From NCBI GenBank assembly GCA_041658185.1, contig JBBAAR010000013.1:1-64000 (forward strand): 64,000 nucleotides of DNA, written 5' to 3'. Below, piece after piece: positions 43,820-52,623 of this stretch. Source of the stretch: UBA8919 sp041658185 (GTDB lineage Bacteria > Elusimicrobiota > UBA8919). The translations under genes and the position numbers were made by a program. Each line of letters opens with the position of its first letter. The stretch's first letter is position 1. Under the pieces are notes generated by a model. The model was given only the letters and a program-made list of their open reading frames with translations, did not search any database and was not told where the DNA came from.

Positions 43820-44763
43820 ATCCCCGCCAATTCCTCAATTTCATTTTCAATTATTTTTTCCGCGGCAATTACGGACTTTTCTCTTAATTCCAGATTTTTA
43901 TCGCTTATTTTTTTCAAATCATCCAAGTTATAGAGAATTATTTTGCTGCTCTTTACATCGGGATTTACATTCCTCGGCACCGACAAATCAAATATAAGGC
44001 AATTTTTACTGTTTTCCGATAAATCGTTTTTTTCCACCACAAAATGCGGTGCATTTGTCGCCGTTATGATAACGTCCGCCGAATCAACCGCCGATTTTAA
44101 TTTGTCAAAACAAATAACTTCCGTCTCAAATATTCCCGCCAGTTTTGTTGCTTTCTCGTAATTCTTGCCGCTTATGATTTTTAACTTTATTTTATTTCTG
44201 GAAAAATAGTTAAGTATCGTTTCGGCAAGAGTGCCGGTGCCTATCAGCAAAAAACTTTTACCGTCTATATCACCCAGAAGCCGTTTTGCATTGTTAAATA
44301 CTATGCTTGCAAAAGAAATATTCCCTGATGATACTTTGGTAGTTTTGCGAACTTCTTTTGCCGCTTTCAGGACGCGGTTAAAAAGTATGTTAAAAAATCT
44401 ATCGGTTAAACCGAAATTCAAAGACCTGTAATACGCATCCTTTACCTGCGATAAAATCTCACTTTCGCCGAGGATCTGCGATTCAAGACCGCTTGCCAAA
44501 CGAAAAAGATGCCTTACCGCCAAAAAACCTTCAATTTTGCGGAAATGTTTTGTTGTCTTATATTTAATTAAATTCTGTGCATTTTTATTTTCTGAAAAAT
44601 AAAACTCCGTTCTGTTACATGTGGATACAATAACAAACGGCGAAACTCCGGAATTTTTTGTTTCAAGGAGAATGGTATCAACTGCGTCATTATCCAGATG
44701 ATACTTTTCCCTTGTTTCAATATCGGTATTCTTATAATTTATTCCGTAGAGATGTAAATTCAT
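43771..44763 (-). CDS. hemA: Glutamyl-tRNA reductase, short form
   Basis: The catalytic domain (VSTCNRTEFYFSE with the active Cys, GLESQILGESEILSQVKDAY) and NADPH domain (LLIGTGTLAETI, IFDLSVPRNVNP) are complete. With 330 residues it lacks most of the C-terminal spinal/dimerisation domain of the usual 410-430-residue enzyme. It overlaps the precorrin-2 dehydrogenase gene by 32 bases and hemC by 49. Confidence 0.92.
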   Translation of the reverse strand: MNLHLYGINYKNTDIETREKYHLDNDAVDTILLETKNSGVSPFVIVSTCNRTEFYFSENKNAQNLIKYKTTKHFRKIEGFLAVRHLFRLASGLESQILGESEILSQVKDAYYRSLNFGLTDRFFNILFNRVLKAAKEVRKTTKVSSGNISFASIVFNNAKRLLGDIDGKSFLLIGTGTLAETILNYFSRNKIKLKIISGKNYEKATKLAGIFETEVICFDKLKSAVDSADVIITATNAPHFVVEKNDLSENSKNCLIFDLSVPRNVNPDVKSSKIILYNLDDLKKISDKNLELREKSVIAAEKIIENEIEELAGIWKEKSESAQDRRLWH

Positions 44764-45196
44764 TTTCTATTACCTCTTTGAAACGCCTTGACAATTTCGG
44801 ATTTTTGCCGTCGCTTGAAACGGTTATTAAAAGTCCGTTTTTCTTCATCACCGCAGGAATTATAAAATCGCAAAGTTCTGTTTTATCGCACACATTTACT
44901 AATACATTTTGTTTTTTTGCATCATTAAATATCTTTTTATTAACCGTTCCGTCCGAAGTACAAGCGAAAATCAAAAATGCATTTTTTATATCGGCGGTTG
45001 AATATTTTTTTCTAAAATATTTGATTTTTTTTCTTTCAGCCAGTTTTTGCAGTTCATCCGTTAAATCGGGGCTAACCAGAGAAATATCCGATTTGTACGG
45101 CATCAAATTTTTTACTTTTCTCTCGGCGATTTTTCCGCCGCCAACAATAACAACTTTTTTATTTTTTATATCAAGCCCTACCGGATAAAATCTCAT
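44732..45196 (-). CDS. Precorrin-2 dehydrogenase/sirohydrochlorin ferrochelatase-like protein
   Basis: A 154-residue SirC/CysG-N/Met8-type protein with the NAD site VVIVGGGKIAERKVKNL, FACTSDGTVNKKI, VNVCDKTELCDFIIPAV and TVSSDGKNPKLSRR. It finishes siroheme from precorrin-2. Chelation may be done here or by another enzyme. It follows the JAMM gene with a four-base overlap. Confidence 0.92.
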   Translation of the reverse strand: MRFYPVGLDIKNKKVVIVGGGKIAERKVKNLMPYKSDISLVSPDLTDELQKLAERKKIKYFRKKYSTADIKNAFLIFACTSDGTVNKKIFNDAKKQNVLVNVCDKTELCDFIIPAVMKKNGLLITVSSDGKNPKLSRRFKEVIENEFTSLRNKL

Positions 45197-45600
45197 TTTT
45201 TTACCTCACGGATTTTTTCTGCTTTAATTTTACCGTCAATGATTTTATATGCCCTGATTTCCGGTTTATTAAAATTTTGCAGAGAAATTATTACATAATC
45301 TGCTGCGGGATAATATGCCATTTCAACATCGCGTGAAGACGGGTATGCTTCACTGTGCGTATGTGAATGGTAAATGCCTGACAGTTCAAGTTTTGAGTTT
45401 CTCATTTCCTTAAAAACTTTCAGTTGCTCTTCCGGTTTCATAAAATAACAAATTTCGGGTTTATCCGAAACATTTTTCATTTTATAAATTTTTTTTGCCC
45501 GACGGTTGATGGTCCCTGCAATTATCCCGCAGACCTCTTTCGGATAACCGTTTTTTGCGTGCATTATTATTTCAAATTTCTGTTTTTCGGTTAAAATCAT
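45193..45600 (-). CDS. JAMM/Mec-type metallopeptidase
   Basis: The 135-residue Mov34/MPN protein keeps the JAMM signature: Glu in PKEVCGIIAG, then YHSHTHSEAYPSSRDVE (HxHx7Sx2D). Bacterial Mec and HcyD cleave cysteine or homocysteine off CysO/HcyS carriers after Gly-Gly. Here the likely substrates are the MoaD-like protein and possibly the internal Gly-Gly of the ThiS-CysK fusion. ATG 45600 overlaps the PiT stop (ATGA). Confidence 0.9.
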   Translation of the reverse strand: MILTEKQKFEIIMHAKNGYPKEVCGIIAGTINRRAKKIYKMKNVSDKPEICYFMKPEEQLKVFKEMRNSKLELSGIYHSHTHSEAYPSSRDVEMAYYPAADYVIISLQNFNKPEIRAYKIIDGKIKAEKIREVKK

Positions 45601-46562
45601 TTTATCAATCCCGTAAGCAAATAGGAACTTAAAAACGCTATCGTCGGTGAAACCAGCCATACAAAAAACATTTTCTTCGTGGTCTTGTGTAAAGCCGTCT
45701 GATAAAAACCGTTTTTATTATGCGAAATAGCAAAAATGGACGCAGCGTTTAACTGAACTAAGGACTGCGGTATTCCCATAATAGATGCCACAATAAGAAG
45801 TGTCGCTGTAACAAAATTAACGGCGGAAGCCGTAATTGTACCGAAAGGCACCACCTCCCGTCCGACCGTGCACATCGTATTCTCACCGATAATTCCTGCG
45901 CCGACTATAAAAATCAAACCGACAACAAATAATCCCGGAGTAGAATTTTTTATAATTCCTGCAGCAACAAGCGGACCCACTGCGTTGGCGACATTATTGC
46001 TCCCTATTGCAAAAGCTACGTAACAGGAGGCGATTACAGACAGTTTTTTTAGTGCTTTTTCATTCGTAAAAAATTTTTCATATAACCACAGATTGTTAAA
46101 CTTCGGCGGGTAAATGATTTTGTGAACAAATAATGTCAAAAAATACGAAACAATAGGCAACAGAATCCAAAAAGGAATTATCAGAGCAAACTTTTTGAAA
46201 TTTACACCGCCCGAAACCAAACCGCTGCCTACGATTGAAAAGACCGTGGTCCATGATGTTGACTGCGGAATCTTCAGGATATTGGCAAAAAAAAGTCCGA
46301 ACGATGCGGAGAACAAAATAATCAAAACAACGTTCATATCAAAATACCGGCTGGGCAGTATCCCGCCGCCCAGCGTTTTTGTTACATTATGACCGAGGAA
46401 AACCGCGCCGACTACAACAAAAAATCCGAAAAGTAATATTGCTTTCTTTTTGGTCAATATATTAGAACAATAGGTCGCAGCAAACGAAGGAGCGATACCG
46501 CTTCCCCCCATATTTATTGCAAAAAATATAACAACCAGAAACAATATTATTATTTTAAGCAT
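45597..46562 (-). CDS. PiT-family permease, probable sulfate importer
   Basis: The 321-residue membrane protein has the twin PiT signatures (GGSGIAPSFAA in place of the usual GANDxA; FAIGSNNVANAVGPLVAAGI). PiT proteins transport phosphate, but CysP-type members import sulfate. The position two bases from an APS reductase gene and in a sulfur operon favours sulfate. Confidence 0.88.
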   Translation of the reverse strand: MLKIIILFLVVIFFAINMGGSGIAPSFAATYCSNILTKKKAILLFGFFVVVGAVFLGHNVTKTLGGGILPSRYFDMNVVLIILFSASFGLFFANILKIPQSTSWTTVFSIVGSGLVSGGVNFKKFALIIPFWILLPIVSYFLTLFVHKIIYPPKFNNLWLYEKFFTNEKALKKLSVIASCYVAFAIGSNNVANAVGPLVAAGIIKNSTPGLFVVGLIFIVGAGIIGENTMCTVGREVVPFGTITASAVNFVTATLLIVASIMGIPQSLVQLNAASIFAISHNKNGFYQTALHKTTKKMFFVWLVSPTIAFLSSYLLTGLIK

Positions 46563-46563
46563 A

Positions 46564-47271
46564 TCACTTTAGAGACCGTGTATGTATCCCGCACTCCCCG
46601 CCCATCTTGCTTGTTCCCACCCATCTTCCCGCACGCTCGTCCTCTTCATTCGTGATTTTCGTGCAAGGCAGACAACCTAACGACCTGTATCCGAGTTTGT
46701 ATAAAGGATTTACTTTTACTTCATACAGTGCAAGATATTGCCATATCTCTCTTTCTTTCCATATTAAAATCGGATTTAGTTTTATGAGTCCTTTATCCCT
46801 CTCTTCAACTTCTTTGAATTCCGTTCTGGTTTTTCCCTCCGTGCAACGCAGTCCTGTAACCCAGCAGGTTGCTTCCATCTCAAGAATCGCCCGGCGTGTA
46901 GGTTGTACTTTAAGGATTTCACAACACTTGTGCGGGTCTGTTTCATACAGTTTTTCAGGAATTTTCCCGTCGCTTTTGTAGATTTTCAGTTCCGGATATT
47001 TTTTTACCTCCTGATGCATAAACTCAACCGTTTCTTTCGGTTTGAACCTTGTGGTAATTATGAAACCGCGGATTTTTGAACTTACCTTTTTTGCCAAATC
47101 CCAGACGGCAACTGAGTCCTTTCCTAAACTGTTTGCCATAACCAGCCCGTCTCCGTAAATTTTGTACGCCTCGGAAATTAACTCCAGCGACCTGTCAACC
47201 TTTTGCTTAAAATTTAATGTCTCCACCAACAACTTTACATCGGCATTTTTTGCCTTATCCAACAACCCCAT
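46564..47271 (-). CDS. cysH: Adenylylsulfate (APS) reductase, CysH family
   Basis: A PP-loop reductase of 235 residues. SLGKDSVAVWDLA binds the nucleotide. HKCCEILK and LGCLPCT supply the four Cys of the [4Fe-4S] cluster found in APS-specific enzymes, and GECGIHTR is the catalytic C-terminal motif. It makes sulfite for the siroheme reductase. ATP sulfurylase is not in the window. First gene of the 16-gene operon, with AAGGAGG before the ATG. Confidence 0.92.
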   Translation of the reverse strand: MGLLDKAKNADVKLLVETLNFKQKVDRSLELISEAYKIYGDGLVMANSLGKDSVAVWDLAKKVSSKIRGFIITTRFKPKETVEFMHQEVKKYPELKIYKSDGKIPEKLYETDPHKCCEILKVQPTRRAILEMEATCWVTGLRCTEGKTRTEFKEVEERDKGLIKLNPILIWKEREIWQYLALYEVKVNPLYKLGYRSLGCLPCTKITNEEDERAGRWVGTSKMGGECGIHTRSLK

Positions 47272-47294
47272 TTTTAGAACCTCCTTTTTTTTAT

Positions 47295-47319
47295 TTTGTC
47301 TATCATATTAGTAGACAAA
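47295..47319 (-). promoter_or_regulatory. Palindromic operator before cysH, probable Rrf2/CymR-like site
   Basis: TTTGTCTA-TCATATTAG-TAGACAAA is an inverted repeat with perfect eight-base arms, 24 bp upstream of the ATG. Its left part TTTGTCTATCA..TTA is repeated at 54464-54482 beside the rrf2 promoter. I could not define a convincing -35/-10 pair here. Confidence 0.7.
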
Positions 47320-47332
47320 TATGGTAAAAAAA

Positions 47333-48469
47333 TTACGACAACGCCTTTTCCAAATCATCTTTTAAGTCAATTTTATTTTCAATGCCGACGGAAAGACGGA
47401 CAAGATTGTCTTTTATCCTCCGTTTTAACCTCTCTTCTGCCGATAGAGAACTGTGCGTCATTTTAGGAGGATGACAAACAAGCGATTCAACCCCGCCCAG
47501 CGACTCCGCCAACAGAAACAATTTTAATTTTGATACGAATTTTTCAACGACGGGAAATCCTCCTTTTATCTCAAAACTTATCATCCCTCCGAAACCGCTC
47601 ATTTGTTTTTTTGCTACTGCATGATTTTTATGATTTTTTAATCCAGGGTAATACACTTTTTTAACCTTCGGATGTTTTTCAAGAAACTGCGCCAGATACA
47701 GCGCGTTTTTTTCGTGTTCTTTCATTCTTATCGCCAGTGTTTTTATGCCCCGAATAACAAGCCAGCTGTCAAACGGCGACGGGACCGCACCGGCTGCATT
47801 TTGATAAAATTTCAGTTCATTATAAATTTTTCTATCTGATGTCACAACCGCACCGCCGATTATGTCGCTGTGACCTGACAAATATTTCGTCGTGCTGTGA
47901 ACGACGACGTTAGCACCCAATTCAAGCGGTTTTTGGAAATAGGGACTTGCAAATGTGTTATCAACCGCCAGAATTATGTCATTTCTTTTGGTAATTTTTG
48001 AAAGTTTTCTAATATCAACGATTTTCAAAAGCGGATTCGTCGGCGTTTCAATCCAGATGAGTTTTGTGTTCTTCTTGATTGCTTTTCCGAAAGAATTTAT
48101 ATCGTCCACATCAGCATAGTCGGTCTCGAGCCCCCACTTTTTAAAAACCTTTTCAAGCAGACGGTGTGTTCCGCCATAGATATCGTCGCCGGACACGACA
48201 TGGTCGCCTTTTTTGAGCAAACTCAATACTGCTGTCGTCGCAGCCACACCTGAAGAAAAAGCGAGTCCATATTTTCCCTCTTCCAGAGATGCGATAACGT
48301 CTTCAAGTACTTTCCGTGTCGGGTTACCGGTGCGGGAATATTCATAGCCCTTGTGTTTGCCTATACCAACCTGTTTATAGGTGGACGTCAGAAAAATAGG
48401 AGTTATAACTGCACCGGTTTGGCTGTCCGGTTCCTGGGCGGAATGTATGGCTTTGCTTTCAAATTTCAT
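47333..48469 (-). CDS. metB: Cystathionine gamma-synthase/lyase family PLP enzyme
   Basis: 378 residues with YEYSRTGNPTRKVLE, FSSGVAATTAVLSLL, VDNTFASPYFQKPLELGA and the PLP lysine in VVHSTTKYLSGHSD. Synthase (MetB), lyase (MetC) and MccB activities are not separable by eye. The partner CBS-domain beta-synthase gene overlaps by 11 bases, so a transsulfuration pair is likely. Confidence 0.9.
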   Translation of the reverse strand: MKFESKAIHSAQEPDSQTGAVITPIFLTSTYKQVGIGKHKGYEYSRTGNPTRKVLEDVIASLEEGKYGLAFSSGVAATTAVLSLLKKGDHVVSGDDIYGGTHRLLEKVFKKWGLETDYADVDDINSFGKAIKKNTKLIWIETPTNPLLKIVDIRKLSKITKRNDIILAVDNTFASPYFQKPLELGANVVVHSTTKYLSGHSDIIGGAVVTSDRKIYNELKFYQNAAGAVPSPFDSWLVIRGIKTLAIRMKEHEKNALYLAQFLEKHPKVKKVYYPGLKNHKNHAVAKKQMSGFGGMISFEIKGGFPVVEKFVSKLKLFLLAESLGGVESLVCHPPKMTHSSLSAEERLKRRIKDNLVRLSVGIENKIDLKDDLEKALS

Positions 48470-49835
48470 AACTGTCTCTGTTCGGTATAGTCAAACTATT
48501 TATTAAATCGGTTCTTGTGATGACGCCGGTCGGGACTTCGTTTTTTGTAATGACGATTGCTGATGTGCCGGATAAAAGTAATCTGTATGCTTCAGACACA
48601 TCGGTGTTTTCGTCGATAGTCGGAAGCGGTTTTCCCATAACTGAAAATATTTTCTGTTTTGCGGAATCTACACCGTCGTGCAGAATTTTCATAACGGATG
48701 CTTCAGTCAAACTTCCCACTACTTTTCCGTTATCAATTACGGGGAGTTGGGAGATACCGTGCAGACGGATGAGTTTTATTGCCTTAACCAGAGTGTCCTG
48801 AGAACCGACCGATATTATTTCGGAAAATATTTTTTTCTGTATGAGAATTTTTTTAATCTTTATGATTTCTATTTTTTTACCGTCAAAAAAATCGTTTTCA
48901 CGCATCCAGACATCAGAAAATATTTTTGTCAGATAATTTCTTCCCGTATCCGGCAAAAGGACAACTATGTATTCCGGTTTTTTTAACCTCCGGGCATATT
49001 TTAATGCGGCGGCAACGGCAGTCCCCGATGAGCCGCCGACCAGCAAAGCTTCCTCTTTAGCCAGACGTCTTGCCGTAAGAAACGACTCTTTATCGCTGAT
49101 GCGGACCATTTCATCAACTAACTGCCGGTTAAACGTTTTCGGGATAAAATCCTCGCCGATGCCCTCAACCTTATATGATTTCGGGCTATCGCCAGAAAGA
49201 ATTGAGCCCTCCGGGTCGGCGCCGACGACAACGATGTTAGGATTTTTCTCTTTCAAATACTTTGCCGTTCCCGAAATCGTCCCGCCGGTCCCCATTGCGG
49301 CAACGAATACCTCAACTTTACCGTCTGAATCATTCCATACTTCCGGTCCGGTCGTAAGATAATGCGCCGTAGGATTATCGGGATTTTCGAACTGGTTAGG
49401 CCTGTAAGCACCGGGAATTTCCTTAGCAAGACGGTCGGCAATACCGTTATAACTTTCCGGCGAATCCGGAGCGACAGACGTCGGAGTAATAACGACTTCC
49501 GCACCGTATGCCTTGAGCAAATTTATTTTGTCCTGGCTCATCTTGTCCGGCATAACGAATATGCAGCGGTATCCTTTAATTGCAGACACTAATGCCAGGC
49601 CGACACCGGTATTTCCCGCCGTTGCTTCTATGATTGTACCACCCGGCTTTAATAAACCTTTTTTTTCAGCCGCCGCAATCATAGCGATGCCTATTCTGTC
49701 CTTAACGCTGCCGCCCGGATTTAGAAATTCGGGTTTGACATAAATTGTTGAGGAAACATCTTCAGTAATCCTGTTTAATTTTATAAGCGGCGTTTTACCT
49801 ACGGCTGAAAGAATATTTTGAAATTCCCGTCCCAT
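48459..49835 (-). CDS. Cystathionine beta-synthase-like enzyme with tandem CBS domains
   Basis: Residues 1-320 form a CysK/CBS catalytic fold (VGKTPLIKLNRI, PGGSVKDRIGIAM, EATAGNTGVGLAL, GTGGTISGTAKYL). Residues about 335-455 contain two CBS regulatory domains (AIKLIRLHGISQLPVIDNG, VGSLTEASVM; TSAIVITKNEVPTGVITRTD). It may condense serine with homocysteine, with adenosyl ligands as effectors. Three bases separate it from metW. Confidence 0.9.
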   Translation of the reverse strand: MGREFQNILSAVGKTPLIKLNRITEDVSSTIYVKPEFLNPGGSVKDRIGIAMIAAAEKKGLLKPGGTIIEATAGNTGVGLALVSAIKGYRCIFVMPDKMSQDKINLLKAYGAEVVITPTSVAPDSPESYNGIADRLAKEIPGAYRPNQFENPDNPTAHYLTTGPEVWNDSDGKVEVFVAAMGTGGTISGTAKYLKEKNPNIVVVGADPEGSILSGDSPKSYKVEGIGEDFIPKTFNRQLVDEMVRISDKESFLTARRLAKEEALLVGGSSGTAVAAALKYARRLKKPEYIVVLLPDTGRNYLTKIFSDVWMRENDFFDGKKIEIIKIKKILIQKKIFSEIISVGSQDTLVKAIKLIRLHGISQLPVIDNGKVVGSLTEASVMKILHDGVDSAKQKIFSVMGKPLPTIDENTDVSEAYRLLLSGTSAIVITKNEVPTGVITRTDLINSLTIPNRDSYEI

Positions 49836-49838
49836 TTT

Positions 49839-50429
49839 TTACTCCTGTTTTGTGATGACAAATATACCGATTTCGGCGAACAGATTTGGCAATAGTTTTA
49901 CTGGTCCGGACTTTCCTATAAAAACCGATTTTTCTATTTTAATTTTTTTTATACGGCAATAATCCTCAAAATTCAGGATGCTTAAAAAATGAAGATTCGG
50001 AGTATCATACCATTGAAAAGGAATATCCTGAGTTACTGGAACCCTTCCCCTGAAAAAAATCTGGAGACGGGCTTTGTAATATGCAAAATTCGGAAAACCG
50101 ACTACAATCTTTTTTCCTACGCGAAGCGCTTCCTCAAGAACAGCCGCAGGATTTTTTATTTCCTGAAAAGTGTTGTAGAGAATCACGTAATCAAACGATT
50201 TGTCCGCATAACCGTTAAGTCCATTTTCTATGTTCTCGTGAAATACGGAAATTCCTTTCGCAACGCATTTATAAATCGCCTGTTCGCTTATCTCTATTCC
50301 TATAGCTTTCACATTTTTTCTTTCCATAAGAATAGATAATAATTCACCGTCGCCGCAGCCCAAATCCAAAACGGAAGATTTTTCCTCAACCCAGCCGGCA
50401 ATAACTTTATATGCAGGATATGTCATCAT
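49839..50429 (-). CDS. metW: MetW, methionine biosynthesis protein
   Basis: A 196-residue SAM-dependent methyltransferase fold (VLDLGCGDGELLSILM, DYVILYNTFQEIKNPAAVLE, VGFPNFAYYKARLQIFFRGR). MetW accompanies MetX and is needed for or enhances homoserine acetylation in several bacteria. metX ends 22 bases upstream. Confidence 0.92.
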   Translation of the reverse strand: MMTYPAYKVIAGWVEEKSSVLDLGCGDGELLSILMERKNVKAIGIEISEQAIYKCVAKGISVFHENIENGLNGYADKSFDYVILYNTFQEIKNPAAVLEEALRVGKKIVVGFPNFAYYKARLQIFFRGRVPVTQDIPFQWYDTPNLHFLSILNFEDYCRIKKIKIEKSVFIGKSGPVKLLPNLFAEIGIFVITKQE

Positions 50430-50444
50430 CTGCCCCCATTATAA

Positions 50445-50473
50445 TTATCCCTAAAGGGACTCCCTTCGGTCGG
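50445..50473 (-). repeat. Dispersed palindromic element at the 3' end of metX
   Basis: On the minus strand CCGACCGAAGGGAGTCCCTT then TAGGGATAA. The metX stop codon TAG lies inside it, so the last residues of MetX (SDRRESL) come from the element. Confidence 0.8.
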
Positions 50474-51575
50474 AAACCCTTTCTAAAAAATGTTTTATGA
50501 GATGTGTTTCCTCCTCAACTTCAAGTAAAAAAGCATCATGACCGTAAGTAGAAAAAATTTCGCAATATGTCGCATCCACACCCGCCAGTTTGCATGCTTT
50601 GACTATTTCCTTTGATTGATATGACGGGTAAAGCCAGTCGGACTTAAATGATAAAATCAGCAATTTTGCACGGTTACCTGCGAAAACCTGATGCAGTTTT
50701 TTCTCACCGGCCAGATCAAATAAATCCAGTGCCTTGGTTATGTAAAGATATGAATTAGCATCAAACCTTTTTACAAAACTGTCGCCGCGATATTTTAAAT
50801 AACCCTCCACTTCAAAACTCGGTTCAAACTTAAAAACAGGTTTTTTTTCCTTTGACCGACGACCGAATTTTTCAGCCATTGAACTATCACTCATATATGT
50901 TATATGTCCTATCATTCTTGCAACTGAAAGCCCGCGGACCGGAAATGACGCACCATAATAATTTCCGTCACGCCAATCGGGATCCGACATTACCGCCTGC
51001 CTTCCCACTTCTGAAAAAGCAATTTGTTGAGGTGAATGTTTTACCGTCGTTGCTATCGGAATTGCCGATGCAACATTTGTAGGATTTGAAACAAGCCACT
51101 GTAATGCCTGCATTCCGCCCATTGAGCCGCCGACGACAGTCAAAAGTTTTTTTATACCCAAATAATCAATAAGATGTTTTTGGGCTCTGACCATATCAGC
51201 AACCGTGATAATAGGAAAGTCAAGTCCGTAGGGTTTTCCCGTTTTTGGATTTATTGATGATGGACCGGTGGAACCCTTGCAACCGCCAAGAACGTTTGAG
51301 CAAACTACAAAATACTTTTCCGTATCAAACGCCTTGCCCGGACCAATCATAGTATCCCACCAACCGGGTTTTTCTTCGTCTTTGTGATAACCGGCTGCGT
51401 GTGCATCACCCGTTAAGGCATGCTCTATCAGAATTGCATTACTTTTTTTCTCATTCAGTTGCCCATATGTTTCATATGCAATGGTAACCGGTTTTAGATG
51501 TTCTTTTGAATCGAGAACCAGTTCGTCAAAATTAAAATATTTTATTTCAACCAATCCGACACTATTTTTTTCCAT
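50451..51575 (-). CDS. metX: Homoserine O-acetyltransferase
   Basis: 374-residue alpha/beta hydrolase with NVLGGCKGSTGPSS, nucleophile elbow GGSMGGMQALQW, Asp in KSDWLYPS and His in YGHDAFLLE. It makes O-acetylhomoserine for MetY. The C-terminus ERVSDRRESL is formed by the palindromic element. A succinyl specificity cannot be excluded. Confidence 0.92.
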   Translation of the reverse strand: MEKNSVGLVEIKYFNFDELVLDSKEHLKPVTIAYETYGQLNEKKSNAILIEHALTGDAHAAGYHKDEEKPGWWDTMIGPGKAFDTEKYFVVCSNVLGGCKGSTGPSSINPKTGKPYGLDFPIITVADMVRAQKHLIDYLGIKKLLTVVGGSMGGMQALQWLVSNPTNVASAIPIATTVKHSPQQIAFSEVGRQAVMSDPDWRDGNYYGASFPVRGLSVARMIGHITYMSDSSMAEKFGRRSKEKKPVFKFEPSFEVEGYLKYRGDSFVKRFDANSYLYITKALDLFDLAGEKKLHQVFAGNRAKLLILSFKSDWLYPSYQSKEIVKACKLAGVDATYCEIFSTYGHDAFLLEVEEETHLIKHFLERVSDRRESL

Positions 51576-51582
51576 ATAAATA

Positions 51583-51626
51583 CCACTGAACAGACACGGA
51601 ATTGTTCGGTGTCTGTTTCGTGTTCC
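51583..51626. repeat. GGAACACGGAACAGACACGG-type intergenic repeat, between cysK and metX
   Basis: On the minus strand ggaacacgaaacagacaccg, aacaattccgtgtctgttc. The two halves are inverted, and a matching copy precedes cysK at 52562-52623. Confidence 0.7.
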
Positions 51627-52553
51627 TTACTCTGAAAACAACCACGTTGAAAGGTATCTTTCTCCGGTATCCGGCAAAATAACCACGATTGTTTTTCCTC
51701 CGTTTTCTTTTCTTTTAGCAATTTCCAAAGCAGCCCAGAGCGCCGCACCTGAAGAAATTCCCGCAAGAATACCTTCCTCTTTCGCAAGCCGACGGACAAA
51801 TATACCGGCGTCATCATTTTGAACAGTGATGATTTCGTCAATAACTTTTCTATCTAAAATCTGTGGGATAAAACCCGCTCCTATTCCCTGAATTTTATGA
51901 GGTCCGGGTTTACCGCCGGACAAAACGGGTGAAGCACTTGGCTCAACGCCTATAATTTTTACAGACGGTTTTCTTTTTTTCAAAACTTCGCCGACGCCGG
52001 TTATTGTTCCGCCTGTTCCTATTCCAGAAACGAAAATATCCACTTTGCCGTCGGTATCGTTCCATATTTCCTCTGCGGTTGTCCGACGATGGATTTCCGT
52101 ATTTGCCGGATTATTAAACTGCTGCGGGATGAAACTGCCGGGAATAGTTTTTGACAATTCTTCCGCTTTTTCAACAGCGCCTTTCATCCCCTTTGTGCCG
52201 TCGGTAAGCACAACTTCTGCGCCGAAAATTTTCAAGAGTTGACGGCGCTCTATACTCATTGTATCAGGCATAGTCAGGACAAGCCGGTAACCTCTCGATG
52301 CAGCGACAAATGCCAGTGCAATTCCGGTGTTGCCGCTGGTCGGCTCAATTATAACTGAACCTTTTTTCAGCACCCCTTTTTTCTCCGCATCGTATATCAT
52401 AGCGATGCCGATTCTGTCTTTCACGCTTGAAAGCGGATTAAAACTTTCAAGTTTTGCTAAAATTTCGGCGTTAAGTCCTTCCGCCATTTTGTTGATTTTT
52501 ACAAGCGGCGTGTTGCCTACCGTTTTTGTAATATCTTCAAAAATTCTTGACAT
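51627..52553 (-). CDS. cysK: Cysteine synthase A (O-acetylserine sulfhydrylase)
   Basis: 308 residues, normal length, with VGNTPLVKINKM, PLSSVKDRIGIAM (PLP lysine), EPTSGNTGIALAFVAA, GIGTGGTITGVGEVL and KPGPHKIQGIGAGFIP. It resembles the catalytic half of the ThiS fusion at 38259 and is flanked by the same short repeat on both sides. It forms cysteine from O-acetylserine and sulfide. Confidence 0.93.
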   Translation of the reverse strand: MSRIFEDITKTVGNTPLVKINKMAEGLNAEILAKLESFNPLSSVKDRIGIAMIYDAEKKGVLKKGSVIIEPTSGNTGIALAFVAASRGYRLVLTMPDTMSIERRQLLKIFGAEVVLTDGTKGMKGAVEKAEELSKTIPGSFIPQQFNNPANTEIHRRTTAEEIWNDTDGKVDIFVSGIGTGGTITGVGEVLKKRKPSVKIIGVEPSASPVLSGGKPGPHKIQGIGAGFIPQILDRKVIDEIITVQNDDAGIFVRRLAKEEGILAGISSGAALWAALEIAKRKENGGKTIVVILPDTGERYLSTWLFSE

Positions 52554-52561
52554 AGTCGCTA

Positions 52562-52623
52562 CGCTCCTTACACGGAACTGAAACTAAACTTTTGATTTTT
52601 ATTCCGTGTCTGTTCCGTGTTCC
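52562..52623. repeat. GGAACACGGAACAGACACGG-type intergenic repeat, between metY and cysK
   Basis: On the minus strand GGAACACGGAACAGACACGG, AATAAAAATC..., CAGTTCCGTGTAAGGAGCG. CACGGAA occurs three times in both orientations. The ribosome-binding site of cysK lies in its edge (AAGGAGC). Confidence 0.7.

Noticed and set aside
45597..46562. Naming the PiT protein as a phosphate permease pitA
   Set aside because: Context with APS reductase and siroheme genes favours sulfate, and the first PiT motif is altered.
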